64,000 nt of DNA. Origin: Cyanobacteriota bacterium (GTDB taxonomy: Bacteria > Acidobacteriota > Vicinamibacteria > Vicinamibacterales > UBA2999). The stretch spans positions 1 to 64,000 of the forward strand of contig JAIEMQ010000027.1 of the NCBI GenBank assembly GCA_019752015.1, read 5' to 3'. The translations under genes and the position numbers were made by a program. Shown in pieces: positions 51,782 through 62,562 of this stretch; within the stretch, counting starts at the first letter, position 1, and each line of letters starts with the position of its first letter. The notes beneath the pieces are model-generated. The model did not search any database and had not been told where the DNA came from. It worked only from the letters and a program-made list of their open reading frames with translations.

Positions 51782-53023
51782 TTACATCTCAACGGTCGCT
51801 TCTTTTGCGGGCGCGATGCGCTCTTCGACGAACGAATTCCATTCGTGACAATGCGGGCATTGCCACAGCAGGTCGGTGCTGCGGTAATGGCACTTCAGGC
51901 AGACGTGCGGATCGAGGAAGAAGACCGCCGAGCGCGCTGATTCCATGTAGCGCTGCACGAGCGCGCGGTTGAGATCGAGCTTGATCAGCACGTTCCAGAT
52001 TGCCTGGTGCAGCATCAACCCGTGCGGGTTCTGCTCGAGCGCGGCCAGCAGGAATTCAAACGCCCCGGCATGACGATCGCGCGCGGCGAGGTGGCGGCCC
52101 ATCGCGAGGCGGGCGCGCCAGCCCTGCGGGTTCGCGGCGATCAGACGCTGGCAACGCTCTTCGAATCGCTGCGGCTGCCCCTGCTGCACGTAGAGACGCT
52201 CGAGCCGATCGAACGCCAGATAGGCGCGATCCGGTGAGCGGGCCATCAATCCGTCCCACGCCGCCTCGGCGCCCTTCATGTCGCCTTCGAGGAACCGCAC
52301 GTCGCCGAGATTGAGATACGCGGGCGTGGTGTCAGGATCCTGCTCGATCGCCGATTGAAAGTGCCTGGCGGCGTGGCCACGATCGCCGTGACGCAGTGCC
52401 TGGGTGCCGAGCTCGTTCTCGAGGAAGGCGAGGATGGCCTGGTTGCGCGGCTGGGTGTCGGGGCCGCTCAGCGCGACCAGCTGCTTGCGGATGCGATGCG
52501 CGTCGGCCCACTGGTGCTGCTCCTCGTGCAGCTTCTGCAGATAGAGCAGCGCGTATTGATTGGCGGGATCCATGCGGATCACTTCGTTGAACGCCTCGAG
52601 CGCGCGATCGACGAAGCCGCCGCGTTTGAAGTCGAGGCCGAGGCACAACAGGATGTAGGCGTGCTCGATCCTGGTGAGCTTCGACCGCTGCAGCAGCGCC
52701 TGGTGGATCTGGATCGCGCGCGCGACCTGGCCCCGCTCGCGATGCACGTTGCCGAGGATCAAGTGGATCTCGAGCGCGTCGCTGTCGACACGTGCCGCCT
52801 GGCTCAGCTCCTCGATCGCCAGGTCGATCTGGTTCGAGACGAGAAAATTCAGGCCGAGCACGTAGTGGTGCGAATCCCTGGCACGGCGCCGATCGATCCA
52901 TTTGCCGTCGCGCAGCTTGTAGCGCTCCCACGCCTTGCCAATGGCGAGGCCGAGCAGCAGCGTCACGAGCGCTGCGAGAAGCGGAAGGGAGTCGCCGAAA
53001 TTCATACCATGCCGGTTCGCCAC
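51782..53023 (-). CDS. lapB: LapB (YciM)-like LPS assembly protein
   Basis: 413 residues. An N-terminal membrane span (about 12-30) is followed by an array of TPRs and a C-terminal rubredoxin-like zinc site, C375xxC378 and C389xxC392 (CLKC...CPHC). This is the LapB/YciM layout; in E. coli it controls LpxC breakdown to balance LPS synthesis. Lying after kdsB-pyrG-kdsA-kdsD in an LPS operon supports the call. The start overlaps kdsD by 22 bp. Confidence 0.9.
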   Translation of the reverse strand: MANRHGMNFGDSLPLLAALVTLLLGLAIGKAWERYKLRDGKWIDRRRARDSHHYVLGLNFLVSNQIDLAIEELSQAARVDSDALEIHLILGNVHRERGQVARAIQIHQALLQRSKLTRIEHAYILLCLGLDFKRGGFVDRALEAFNEVIRMDPANQYALLYLQKLHEEQHQWADAHRIRKQLVALSGPDTQPRNQAILAFLENELGTQALRHGDRGHAARHFQSAIEQDPDTTPAYLNLGDVRFLEGDMKGAEAAWDGLMARSPDRAYLAFDRLERLYVQQGQPQRFEERCQRLIAANPQGWRARLAMGRHLAARDRHAGAFEFLLAALEQNPHGLMLHQAIWNVLIKLDLNRALVQRYMESARSAVFFLDPHVCLKCHYRSTDLLWQCPHCHEWNSFVEERIAPAKEATVEM

Positions 53024-53961
53024 AGATCGTGAAGGTGAACGACACCCTCCACGCGGCGATTAGCATCGATGACGACGATCGACGTGATCTTGCGCTGTTC
53101 CATCATGGCGAGCGCCTCGACGGCCAGCGTCGTCTGCGGGATGGCAATCGGATTCGCGGTCATCACGTCCTTCGCCGCGAGATCCATGATGCTGGTGTTC
53201 GCGCCCATCTTGCGGCGCAGGTCACCGTCGGTGATGATGCCGGCGAGACGCCCGTCCTTTTCGACGACGGATGTCATGCCGAGCTTCTTGCGCGACATCT
53301 CGTAAATCACGTCCTTCATCGACGTGTGCAGCTGCACGACGGGCAGCGCATCGCCGGCCGCCATCAACTGTTCGACGCGCATCAGCCGCTTGCCCAGCTT
53401 GCCGCCGGGATGCAGGCTCGCGAAGTCTTCGGGCTTGAAGCCCTTTTCGACGAGGACCGTCATGGCCAGCGCATCGCCCATGGCGAGGGCGGCGGTGGTG
53501 CTGGCAGTCGGCACGAGGTTCATCGGGCAGGCTTCCTCGGACACTGAACAATCGAGCGCGACGTTCGCCGCGTGGGCAAGCGTCGATTTCGATCCGCCGG
53601 TCAGCGCGATCAACGGCGCGCCGATCCGCTTCAGCGTCTCCAGCACGCGCGTCAGTTCTTCGGTCTCGCCGCTGTATGACATCGCGATCACGACGTCGTC
53701 TGCCTGGATCACGCCAAGGTCGCCGTGCACCGCTTCGGCGGGATGCAGGAAAAACGCCGGCGTGCCGGTGCTGGCCAATGTTGCCGCGATCTTGCGGCAG
53801 ATGATGCCCGACTTGCCCATGCCGGTCACGATCACGCGGCCCTTGCAGCGGACGACCAGCTGCACCGCTTCAGCGAAGCGATCGTCGAGACGGTCGGCGA
53901 GCGCCAGCACCGCGGCCGCCTCGGTCTGGAGGACCTTGCGGGCGAGCGTGAGATCAGGCAT
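53002..53961 (-). CDS. kdsD: D-arabinose-5-phosphate isomerase
   Basis: Makes arabinose-5-phosphate, the first precursor of KDO. 319 residues: an N-terminal SIS domain (TGMGKSG at 46-52, HPAEAVHGDLG from 73, SYSGETEE) and two C-terminal CBS domains (about 200-318). ATG 53961 is chosen since MPDLTLARKVLQTEA is the family start. It overlaps kdsA by 8 bp. Confidence 0.93.
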   Translation of the reverse strand: MPDLTLARKVLQTEAAAVLALADRLDDRFAEAVQLVVRCKGRVIVTGMGKSGIICRKIAATLASTGTPAFFLHPAEAVHGDLGVIQADDVVIAMSYSGETEELTRVLETLKRIGAPLIALTGGSKSTLAHAANVALDCSVSEEACPMNLVPTASTTAALAMGDALAMTVLVEKGFKPEDFASLHPGGKLGKRLMRVEQLMAAGDALPVVQLHTSMKDVIYEMSRKKLGMTSVVEKDGRLAGIITDGDLRRKMGANTSIMDLAAKDVMTANPIAIPQTTLAVEALAMMEQRKITSIVVIDANRRVEGVVHLHDLWRTGMV

Positions 53962-54784
53962 TGCGGACGATCTTATCAAGGGCGACCAGCCGGCGCAGGA
54001 GCGGCTCGAGGCGATCGAGCTTCAGCGCGTTGGCCGCATCGCTTTTCGCGCGGCTCGGCTCCTCGTGCACTTCCAGGAAGACGCCGTCCACACCGGCCGC
54101 CACACCGGCCTGGGCCAGCGGCTCGATGTATTCCGCGAGGCCGGCAGTGACGCCGTCCCCCGCGCCGGGCAGCTGCAGGCTGTGCGTGACGTCGAAGACG
54201 ACGGGGTAGCCGAACGCTCGCAACATCGGGAACGACCGCGGATCGACGACGAGGTTGTTGTAGCCGAACGACACGCCGCGCTCGGTGACGATCACGTTGC
54301 GATTGCCGCTCTCAGTCACCTTTGCAATCGCGTGCTTCATGTCCTTGGGCGCGAGGAACTGGCCCTTCTTGATATTGATCGCGCGCCCGGTCTTCGCGGC
54401 GGCGACGATCAGATCGGTCTGGCGCGAAAGGAACGCCGGGATTTGCAGAATGTCCGCGACGCCCGCGACGGCGCCCGCTTGCGACGGCTCATGAACGTCG
54501 GTCAGGATCGGCAGCCCCGTTCGCGCCTTCACCTTGGCGAGGACCCTGACGCCTTCTTCGAGACCGGGACCGCGGTACGACGAGATCGACGTGCGATTCG
54601 CCTTGTCGAACGAGGCCTTGAACACGACGGGCACACCGACGCGCTTCGCAATGTCGGCGATTGCGACGCCCGTATCGATGGCGTGTGATTCGCTCTCGAT
54701 CACGCACGGACCGAGGATGAAGGCGAGCGGATGACCGGTGCCGAAGGACACAGCGCCCGCCGAAACGGGCGTCACTGCAACCAT
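53954..54784 (-). CDS. kdsA: KDO-8-phosphate synthase, metal-dependent type
   Basis: Condenses PEP with arabinose-5-phosphate. 276 residues: GPCVIESES near the start, FKASFDKANRTS, LTDVHEP and the VTERGVSFGYNNLVVD stretch. C27 in GPC is the metal-binding Cys of the metallo class, where the metal-free E. coli type has Asn. ATG 54784 follows a 9-mer repeat that fills the gap to pyrG. The frame is open further upstream, but that part overlaps pyrG. Confidence 0.94.
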   Translation of the reverse strand: MVAVTPVSAGAVSFGTGHPLAFILGPCVIESESHAIDTGVAIADIAKRVGVPVVFKASFDKANRTSISSYRGPGLEEGVRVLAKVKARTGLPILTDVHEPSQAGAVAGVADILQIPAFLSRQTDLIVAAAKTGRAINIKKGQFLAPKDMKHAIAKVTESGNRNVIVTERGVSFGYNNLVVDPRSFPMLRAFGYPVVFDVTHSLQLPGAGDGVTAGLAEYIEPLAQAGVAAGVDGVFLEVHEEPSRAKSDAANALKLDRLEPLLRRLVALDKIVRNA

Positions 54785-54785
54785 G

Positions 54786-54813
54786 CTGTCTGCGCCATCT
54801 GTGCCATCTGTGG
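54786..54813 (-). repeat. Period-9 tandem repeat between pyrG and kdsA
   Basis: On the minus strand CCACAGATGGCACAGATGG then a decayed copy, period 9, filling the 29-base gap. A related CCACAGAT sequence precedes mdh (59686-59712). No obvious Shine-Dalgarno sequence is seen for kdsA. Confidence 0.55.
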
Positions 54814-56505
<1,692 letters not shown>

Positions 56506-57261
56506 CTAAGTCCGCGATGAGACGAGCATTAGTTGTCGTACGCGATCGAGATCGTCCTGGGTGTCCACGCCGGCGGCCGTATGCCGCGTTTCGACGACGC
56601 GAATCCTGATGCCGAGCGTCAGGGCGCGGAGCTGCTCGAGTGACTCGGCCAGCTCGACCCGCGCGGCGGGGGCGGAGGCTAACTTCAACAGCGTTTCCCG
56701 CCGATACACGTATAGGCCGATGTGTGCAGAGGCACCGGCCAGGGGAGCGCGGGAGAAATACAACGCCTCCCCCGAATCATTGGTGACGACCTTGACGACA
56801 CTGGGCTTTTCGAACTCGGCGCGATCCTGGAACGGGCGCGACAGCGTGCTCATCTCGACCGACGTGTCGGCGAGGAGCGGCGCGATCGCGGCGTCGATGG
56901 TGTCGGGCTCGATCAGCGGCTCGTCGCCCTGCACGTTGATCACGATGCCGCAGCGAAGTGCTGCGACCGCTTCGGCGATCCGGTCCGTACCGCTGCCGTG
57001 GTCGGCGCGCGTCATCAACGCGGCGCCGCCGAACGCATGGACAGCGTCGGCAATCCGCTGGTCATCGGTCGCGACGATCACGGCGTGCACGCGCCTGGCC
57101 GCGGCGGTGCGGCGATACACATGCTCGATCATCGGCTTGCCGGCGATGTCGGCGAGGATTTTTCCGGGGAGACGGGTGGAGTGGAACCTCGCCGGGATGA
57201 CTGCGAGGACCGACGATTCAGTGAGCGTTGAAGTCAGACGCTCGACCGAATTGGGGTGCAC
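56506..57261 (-). CDS. kdsB: 3-deoxy-manno-octulosonate cytidylyltransferase
   Basis: Activates KDO with CTP. 251 residues with the start AVIPARFHSTRLPGKILADIAGKPMI, VATDD, INVQGDEPLI and HIGLYVYR. It leads the minus-strand KDO/LPS operon kdsB-pyrG-kdsA-kdsD-lapB. The phosphatase kdsC is not seen. It is divergent from the 57355 gene, with 93 bp between them. Confidence 0.94.
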   Translation of the reverse strand: MHPNSVERLTSTLTESSVLAVIPARFHSTRLPGKILADIAGKPMIEHVYRRTAAARRVHAVIVATDDQRIADAVHAFGGAALMTRADHGSGTDRIAEAVAALRCGIVINVQGDEPLIEPDTIDAAIAPLLADTSVEMSTLSRPFQDRAEFEKPSVVKVVTNDSGEALYFSRAPLAGASAHIGLYVYRRETLLKLASAPAARVELAESLEQLRALTLGIRIRVVETRHTAAGVDTQDDLDRVRQLMLVSSRT

Positions 57262-57354
57262 GACGAATCATACCACAGCGGATTGCGGTGATCGGCGCTC
57301 GCGAGCGATGATTTCCAGGGTCCTGAGCGCGTATTCTGTAGTTCTAATTTTGTA

Positions 57355-57882
57355 ATGGCGGTCACCCTGACTTCGCGGTCCGTTGGATTGATGGTGGCGA
57401 CGGCGGTTGCCGCGGGCTGGCTCGGTGCGTCGTTGACGCAGCCGGAGCCGCCGGCGCAGTCATCTTCGCTGTCGACGCCGCGACGATCGATCGAGTCGCG
57501 TCCCGTGCCGCGCGCCGACAAATTGCGCGAGCTGCTGGCGACGCCGCCGCTGCCGAGCCGCGGCAGAAACCCGTTCGTTTACGGCCCGCGCGCGGCAACG
57601 GCCCGCGATCACCAGCAGCATGGCAACGAAGCGGTCGCCTCAGCGCCGGGCGTTGAAGTGCCGATGGCGCCGCCGGCGCCGATCTTCAAGCTGTCGGGGA
57701 TTGCGTCGAACCAGGAGAACGGCGCCGCGGTCCTGACCGCGATCGTCATCGACAATGGCTCGATGGTGTTCGTGAAGACGGGCGACAAGCTGTCGAACGG
57801 CTACAGCGTCGTCCGCGTCGAGGAAATGTCAGTGACGATCGTCGACGCGGCCGGCGTGACCCAGACACTCAAGCTTCCTTAG
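57355..57882 (+). CDS. PilP/GspC-like protein
   Basis: 175 residues. A membrane span or signal anchor (about 8-28) is followed by a Pro-rich linker and a RNPFVYGPR motif near 70, then a small beta domain (FKLSGIASNQENGAAVLTAIVIDNGSMVFVKTGDKLSNGYSVVRVEE). This fits the homology region of PilP/GspC, which contacts a secretin. It stands alone here, so it may pair with the lone secretin at 27297; that is inference. A hairpin repeat separates it from convergent serA. Confidence 0.7.
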   Translation: MAVTLTSRSVGLMVATAVAAGWLGASLTQPEPPAQSSSLSTPRRSIESRPVPRADKLRELLATPPLPSRGRNPFVYGPRAATARDHQQHGNEAVASAPGVEVPMAPPAPIFKLSGIASNQENGAAVLTAIVIDNGSMVFVKTGDKLSNGYSVVRVEEMSVTIVDAAGVTQTLKLP

Positions 57883-57888
57883 CCCGCA

Positions 57889-57908
57889 GGCCGGACTAAA
57901 GTCCGGCC
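57889..57908. repeat. Hairpin repeat, copy f
   Basis: Stem GGCCGGAC (57889-57896), loop TAAA, stem GTCCGGCC (57901-57908), 2 bases before the serA stop. Read on the minus strand it has the GTAGA...TTTA...TGCG flanks seen in copy b, with a fully changed and still paired inner stem. Confidence 0.8.
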
Positions 57909-57909
57909 T

Positions 57910-59496
57910 CTACACTCTCACCAGCCACGCGTTTTTGACGGGCTTGAGCGCGCGAATCTGTTTCATCACGTCTTCGCCAATCTTCTTGTCGGCCGGCTCG
58001 TCGACGTTCGCGGCGCAGACCGCGCCTGATTCATTGCGCCCAAGCGCGAAGTTCGCGATGTTGATGTGGTTCTGTCCGAGGATCGTGCCGATCTGACCGA
58101 TGACGCCCGGCTGATCGTTGTTCATGAACAGGATCGTCGTGCCCGGCAGCTCCGCGTCGATCGGCACGCCGTTCAAGAGCACCAGGCGCGGGCCGAAGCC
58201 CGGAACGATCGTGCCCTCCACGTAACGTTCGCCCGTCGACGTCATCAGTTTCAGGGAGATCAGGCTCCGGAACGAGCGGCCCCGGGTGCTGGACGACTCG
58301 GTCAACTCGATGCCGCGGGCCTTGGCCACGGCGCGCGCGTTCACTTCCGTGACAGTTTCATCGTGGAGGATCGCCTTGAAGAGTCCAACGAGAGCCGCGT
58401 TCACGATCAGCGGGTGAGTGCCCGAGGCAAGCTCGCCGTAGTAACGCACGCTCAGGCCTTCGATCCGGGCTTCGCCCATTTGACCAACCAGCGAGCCGAG
58501 CTGCTTCGCCAGGTCGACGAACGGCTGAATCTTCTGGAATTCCTCCGCCGGAATGGACGGGAAGTTGACGGCGTTTCGAATCACGCCGGTTTTCAGGAAG
58601 TCACGCAGCGCCGTCGCGGTTTCGACGCCGACCAGTTCCTGGCCTTCTTTCGTCGACGCGGCAATGTGCGGGCTGGCGACGACCTGCGGCAGCTGCTGCA
58701 GCGTGTGGTCCGTCGTCGGCTCGGTTGTGTAAACGTCCAGTGCGGCGCCGCCGATATGTCCGCTCTTGATGGCTTCGACGAGGGCGGGCTCGTCGATCAG
58801 CTCACCGCGCGCGGTATTGATCAGCTTCAGGCCTTTCTTGCATTTGGCCAACCGCTCGGCGTTGAAGGTGTGCCTCGTTTGCGGCGTCGCCGGCATGTGG
58901 AGCGACAGATAGTCTGCGCGGGCGCATAGCTCGTCGAGCGACACCAGCTCGATGTTGAGCCCGGCCGCAATGTTCGAGGCGATGAACGGATCGTGCGCGA
59001 TCACGGTCATCTCGAACGACTGGGCGCGGCGCGCCACTTCCTGGCCGATGCGGCCCAGCCCCGCAAGGCCGAGGACCTTGCCCCGCACTTCCTCGCCGAG
59101 GAAACTCTTCTTGTCCCACTTGCCCTGCTTCATCGACGCGTCGGCGGCGGGAAGCTTTCGCGCCATCGATAAGAGCTGCGCCATGGCGAGCTCAGCGACG
59201 CTTATGCTGTTGGCGCCAGGCGCGTTCATCACAACAATTCCGCGCGCCGTCGCGGCTCCGACGTTGACATTGTCGACGCCGGTGCCGGCTCGCGCGATCG
59301 CCTTGAGCTTCTTGCCGCCGGCGATGATGTCTGGCGTGACCTTCGTTGCGCTGCGAACGACGAGCGCGTCCGCGGCGGCGATGTCCTTCGACAGTTCTTC
59401 GGGGGATCGACCTGACTTCGAGTCGACCTCCCAGCCTTCGGCTTTCAGCAATTCGAGCGCGGTTTTTGGAAGGTCGTCAGCAACAACAATCAGCAT
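57910..59496 (-). CDS. serA: D-3-phosphoglycerate dehydrogenase
   Basis: First enzyme of serine synthesis. 528 residues, the long form. NAD-binding domain GLAGLGRIGQEVARRAQSF, catalytic NTARGELIDEPAL (Arg) and SPHIAASTKEGQ (His), then an intervening ASB domain and a C-terminal ACT domain (ILFMNNDQPGVIGQIGTIL) for serine feedback. ATG 59496 is chosen since MLIVVADDLPKTALELLKAEG is the family start. A TATTAT box lies about 30 bases upstream. Confidence 0.95.
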   Translation of the reverse strand: MLIVVADDLPKTALELLKAEGWEVDSKSGRSPEELSKDIAAADALVVRSATKVTPDIIAGGKKLKAIARAGTGVDNVNVGAATARGIVVMNAPGANSISVAELAMAQLLSMARKLPAADASMKQGKWDKKSFLGEEVRGKVLGLAGLGRIGQEVARRAQSFEMTVIAHDPFIASNIAAGLNIELVSLDELCARADYLSLHMPATPQTRHTFNAERLAKCKKGLKLINTARGELIDEPALVEAIKSGHIGGAALDVYTTEPTTDHTLQQLPQVVASPHIAASTKEGQELVGVETATALRDFLKTGVIRNAVNFPSIPAEEFQKIQPFVDLAKQLGSLVGQMGEARIEGLSVRYYGELASGTHPLIVNAALVGLFKAILHDETVTEVNARAVAKARGIELTESSSTRGRSFRSLISLKLMTSTGERYVEGTIVPGFGPRLVLLNGVPIDAELPGTTILFMNNDQPGVIGQIGTILGQNHINIANFALGRNESGAVCAANVDEPADKKIGEDVMKQIRALKPVKNAWLVRV

Positions 59497-59725
59497 GGCA
59501 GGAATCCGGAATGAGGAACGAATATAATAACGTGTTCGCGACCTGTGTGACGCACCATCAATGGTGCAATTCGCTGATTTGTTCCGAAAGACGGGCGTTA
59601 CACGGTGTTCACAGCCTCTTTTCCACAGAGTTTTCAACAGAAATTGTGGATAGAGATGATGCAGTCAAAGGGAAATTGACCTAAGCCACAGATCCACAGA
59701 TGGAACACAGATTACGGAGTGCTGA
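59497..59725. promoter_or_regulatory. serA/mdh divergent region with DnaA-box-like cluster
   Basis: A 229-base gap, AT-richer than the rest. It holds an AATATAATAA stretch (59521-59530), a hairpin GCACCAT/ATGGTGC (59552-59567), and DnaA-box-like words: TTTTCCACA (59619-59627), TTTTCAACA (59631-59639) and the complement of CTATCCACA (59645-59653). A CCACAGAT tandem (59686-59712) precedes mdh. It holds promoters for both genes and might be a DnaA-responsive site. Confidence 0.4.
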
Positions 59726-60658
59726 ATGAATCGGAAAGTGACGGTGGTCGGCGGTGCGGGGAATGTCGGCGCAACGGTGGCACGTGCGATCGCGCAAAAA
59801 GAGCTCGCTGACGTAGTGGTCGTTGACATTGCGGATACGAAAGCGGCCGGCGTCGCGCTCGACATTTATGAATCGTGCCCGATTGAAGGCTCCGCGTCGC
59901 GCGTGATCGGCGTCGGCACGAATGGCTTCGCCGAAAGCGCCAACTCCGACGTCGTCGTCATCACGTCGGGCATGCCGCGCAAGCCCGGCATGAGCCGCGA
60001 CGACCTGCTGAACGTGAACTACAAGATCATGCAGGACGTCACGTCCGAGATCGTCAAGTACTCGCCCAACTGCATCATTGTCCCGGTCGCGAACCCGCTC
60101 GACGCGATGTCGCAGGCGGTCTATCGCCTGAGCAAGTTCCCGCGCGAGCGCGTGATCGGCATGGCCGGTGTCCTGGATTCGGCGCGCATGAGCACCTTCA
60201 TCGCGATGGAACTGAACGTGTCGGTGGAAAACGTCTCGTCGTTTGTCCTTGGCGGCCACGGCGACACGATGGTGCCGCTGCCACGCTTCACGACGGTGGC
60301 CGGCATCCCGATTCCCGAGCTGATGTCCGCGGATCGGATCAAGGCGATCTGCGAGCGCACCGCTAACGGCGGCGCCGAGATCACCAAGCTGGTGGGCACG
60401 AGCGCCTGGTATGCGCCCGGTGCATCAGCGGCGTTGATGGTGGAAGCGATTCTCAAGGATCAGAAGAAGATCATGCCGTGCTCGGTGTTCCTGCAGGGCG
60501 AATACGGCGTGAACGATCTGTTCGTCGGCGTGCCCGTGAAGCTGGGCGCCAAGGGCGTCGAGGAGATCATCAAGATCAAGCTGACGGCTGAAGAACAGGC
60601 GGCGTTCAACAAGTCCGCCGGCGCCGTGAAGGAGCTCGTCGACGTTATTAAAGTCTGA
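59726..60658 (+). CDS. mdh: Malate dehydrogenase (LDH-like type)
   Basis: 310 residues of the LDH/MDH family. The NAD loop is GGAGNVG (9-15). The loop [14 protein letters not shown] carries R85 and R91; Arg at the selectivity position marks malate, not lactate, as substrate. Catalytic His is in [10 protein letters not shown]. It oxidises malate in the citric acid cycle. A GGAG sequence lies upstream of ATG 59726. Confidence 0.95.
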   Translation: MNRKVTVVGGAGNVGATVARAIAQKELADVVVVDIADTKAAGVALDIYESCPIEGSASRVIGVGTNGFAESANSDVVVITSGMPRKPGMSRDDLLNVNYKIMQDVTSEIVKYSPNCIIVPVANPLDAMSQAVYRLSKFPRERVIGMAGVLDSARMSTFIAMELNVSVENVSSFVLGGHGDTMVPLPRFTTVAGIPIPELMSADRIKAICERTANGGAEITKLVGTSAWYAPGASAALMVEAILKDQKKIMPCSVFLQGEYGVNDLFVGVPVKLGAKGVEEIIKIKLTAEEQAAFNKSAGAVKELVDVIKV

Positions 60659-60963
60659 TCGGGGGTACGGGTTCGGTCTCGGTAGGCGATGGAATCGAAG
60701 CCGATTATCCTTGGGGAGGCGCTTGCCGCTGCGGCGGCCGCAGAGAAGGCGCGGCTCGCAGCAAGCACCACTGGTCCCTCACCGCTGCAAGGCAAGTCAT
60801 ACGACGCAGAGCGCGGCGAGTTCATTTGATGTGGTTCGTGGCTTCGCCTCTCGATTCTGAGATCGAAGGACTAGTCGCCTCCGCTGCTGGGCGCCGCTGA
60901 GCTTGCGAATCCCTCCAGCTCGCTGCTCTTCCCCTCGGCTGTGCTTCGGTGGGGCAGTATGCC
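60659..60963. other. Spacer after mdh
   Basis: A 305-base stretch with lower coding quality. Apart from the small ORF at 60689-60829 and GC-rich patches I see no RNA gene, terminator with T run, or repeat of the families seen elsewhere. It may be a border between the core gene run and the receptor region. Confidence 0.4.
60689..60829 (+). CDS. Possible small protein, unknown
   Basis: A 46-residue frame starting at ATG with GGTAGG just upstream. It is rich in Ala, Lys and Glu (EALAAAAAAEKARLAAS) and ends KSYDAERGEFI. It may be a real small protein or the remnant of a longer one. Low confidence. Confidence 0.25.
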   Translation: MESKPIILGEALAAAAAAEKARLAASTTGPSPLQGKSYDAERGEFI

Positions 60964-62358
60964 TCAACGTACGCCGTAACTGGCCAAGGTGGCGGTCACT
61001 TCTGGCGCATGCCGAACGACCCTGAACGACGGGGCCGCGGCGACCGCACGTGCGCAAGACGCGTCATACGCAAATGCCCGAGCCAAGTGGTCTGCTGCTC
61101 GTGAGCCCTCTCCTACGTCCGCGTACGCTTCGGCAATGCTGAGTTCCGTCGACATCGTCGGCTTGAGGTCGGCCAATAACTCCAAGTCGCGAATGCCTTC
61201 GTTCACCTCACCCTGTTCCATCCGGAGCCAACCGCGATGCAGCAGCACTACGCTTTGTGGCGTGCGCGGATCCGCCATTAATCGCTGGATGTCGCGAGTG
61301 GCAGAGAAAACGTCGTTGCTAATCAGGAAACATCGAGAGCGAACGGCCAGCGCCGTCAGATCGCCGGACGTGTCGATGAGCGGTGTCAACGCCGTAGCAC
61401 ACTCTTGGTACCGCCCCAGGTACGCGAGATTCTGCGCGCGGTTGATTTGGGCAGATTCGAGGTTCGGGTCGAGGGCCAAAGCCGATTGGTAATACGCGTC
61501 GGCGAGCTCGGGATTGCGATCGCGACCGCACGCGAAACCAAGTTGTCCGCTGTACGAATCCGCCAACACCGCAAACGCCTCGGCGCACGTCGGATCGATT
61601 TCGGTGGCCCGTCGAGCGTGATCGCGCCATGCCGGCACGTCGCGCCGCGCGCGAGCCGTGAGGGCCTGCGCGACAAACGACTCTGCGGACGACGGCGAGA
61701 GCTTCAGTGCCCGGGCCGACGTCTCCAACATCTTGTCATACGCTTCTGACGTTGCCGGATCCGACGCTAGCCGAGGCGAGACCATTCGGCCGTAGGTTTT
61801 CGACATGACGATCCACGCTGCCGCGTAGTCCGGATCCCGGGACACAGCGATCTGCGCCGAGTCCACGGCTTCGGTGTACCGCCTTGCCATGTAGGCCGCG
61901 CGCGCTCTCAGGAAGGCGTCATAGGCCTCGGAGTCATTCGTGTGCGTGACGTCCCGGACTTGAATCCGGTTGCCGAGTAAGTTCGCGCCCGAGTGTTGAC
62001 TGGCGAACGTGGTCGCGACCAACATGAGCGTTAGCGCAATCGACGCGGTCCGTCTACCGAACATGATTTGCGCGGGCCTGAGCTCCCGCGTTAGCCTCGG
62101 CTCGGCGGGAGGCACTGCATCGTGCGCTGTTTGCGCCGCCTCGGTTAAGTCGCCCCTCCGAGCTGCCCAGTCGTCCAGCTCAGACCCAGAGGCCCAAGCG
62201 GAAGCCTGTTTTTGGTGTGGGTGACGATGTACCGGAAGGCCCTCGGTGAGCTCCCAGCGCTGGACGGTGCGGACGCTACGGCCGAGGTGCGCCGCGATTG
62301 CCTTCCAGCCGTCGAGCCGATCGTGCCGATCGGGTACGGAGGCATGAGAATCGAGCAC
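60964..62358 (-). CDS. HTH-TPR regulator-like membrane protein
   Basis: 464 residues. The N-terminal part (about 14-66) is a helix-turn-helix of the MerR/excisionase-like kind (GWKAIAAHLGRSVRTVQRWE...GLPVHRHPHQ). A single membrane span follows (about 104-122), and then an array of TPRs to the end. This layout, with a DNA-binding front and membrane-anchored TPR sensor, occurs next to receptors in Acidobacteriota. It is divergent from the TonB-dependent receptor gene and may control it; that is inference. Confidence 0.75.
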   Translation of the reverse strand: MLDSHASVPDRHDRLDGWKAIAAHLGRSVRTVQRWELTEGLPVHRHPHQKQASAWASGSELDDWAARRGDLTEAAQTAHDAVPPAEPRLTRELRPAQIMFGRRTASIALTLMLVATTFASQHSGANLLGNRIQVRDVTHTNDSEAYDAFLRARAAYMARRYTEAVDSAQIAVSRDPDYAAAWIVMSKTYGRMVSPRLASDPATSEAYDKMLETSARALKLSPSSAESFVAQALTARARRDVPAWRDHARRATEIDPTCAEAFAVLADSYSGQLGFACGRDRNPELADAYYQSALALDPNLESAQINRAQNLAYLGRYQECATALTPLIDTSGDLTALAVRSRCFLISNDVFSATRDIQRLMADPRTPQSVVLLHRGWLRMEQGEVNEGIRDLELLADLKPTMSTELSIAEAYADVGEGSRAADHLARAFAYDASCARAVAAAPSFRVVRHAPEVTATLASYGVR

Positions 62359-62562
62359 TGCAAGACCCCTGTTTCGGGCCGTTTCGTTACGTCAAAGTGC
62401 GATCGATTGTTTCTGCCGCTCTTTGGCGCTTGAAGCCGAAATGGCAGCGCCTACCATACCACACACCTTGGCCGGCCAACCTTGACTGGTCCCACCGAAG
62501 CAGTCCGGGAGGTGACGGCTCTAAACGCTCGGTCAAATTGCGGCGTGACGGGGAGGCTAACG
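62359..62562. promoter_or_regulatory. Divergent promoter region of regulator and receptor
   Basis: 204 non-coding bases between the two divergent genes. A strong GGGAGG Shine-Dalgarno sequence (62551-62556) serves the receptor ATG. A TTGACT word at about 62484 could be a -35 box, but no clean -10 follows. Operator sites are likely here but were not identified. Confidence 0.35.

Noticed and set aside
59619-59653. Replication origin call
   Set aside because: Only three imperfect DnaA-box-like words and no dnaA, dnaN or gidA nearby; kept only as a candidate binding site.
60797-61057. Short minus-strand frame after the HTH-TPR gene
   Set aside because: Arg/Gly-rich, overlaps the real TPR gene, no ribosome binding site.
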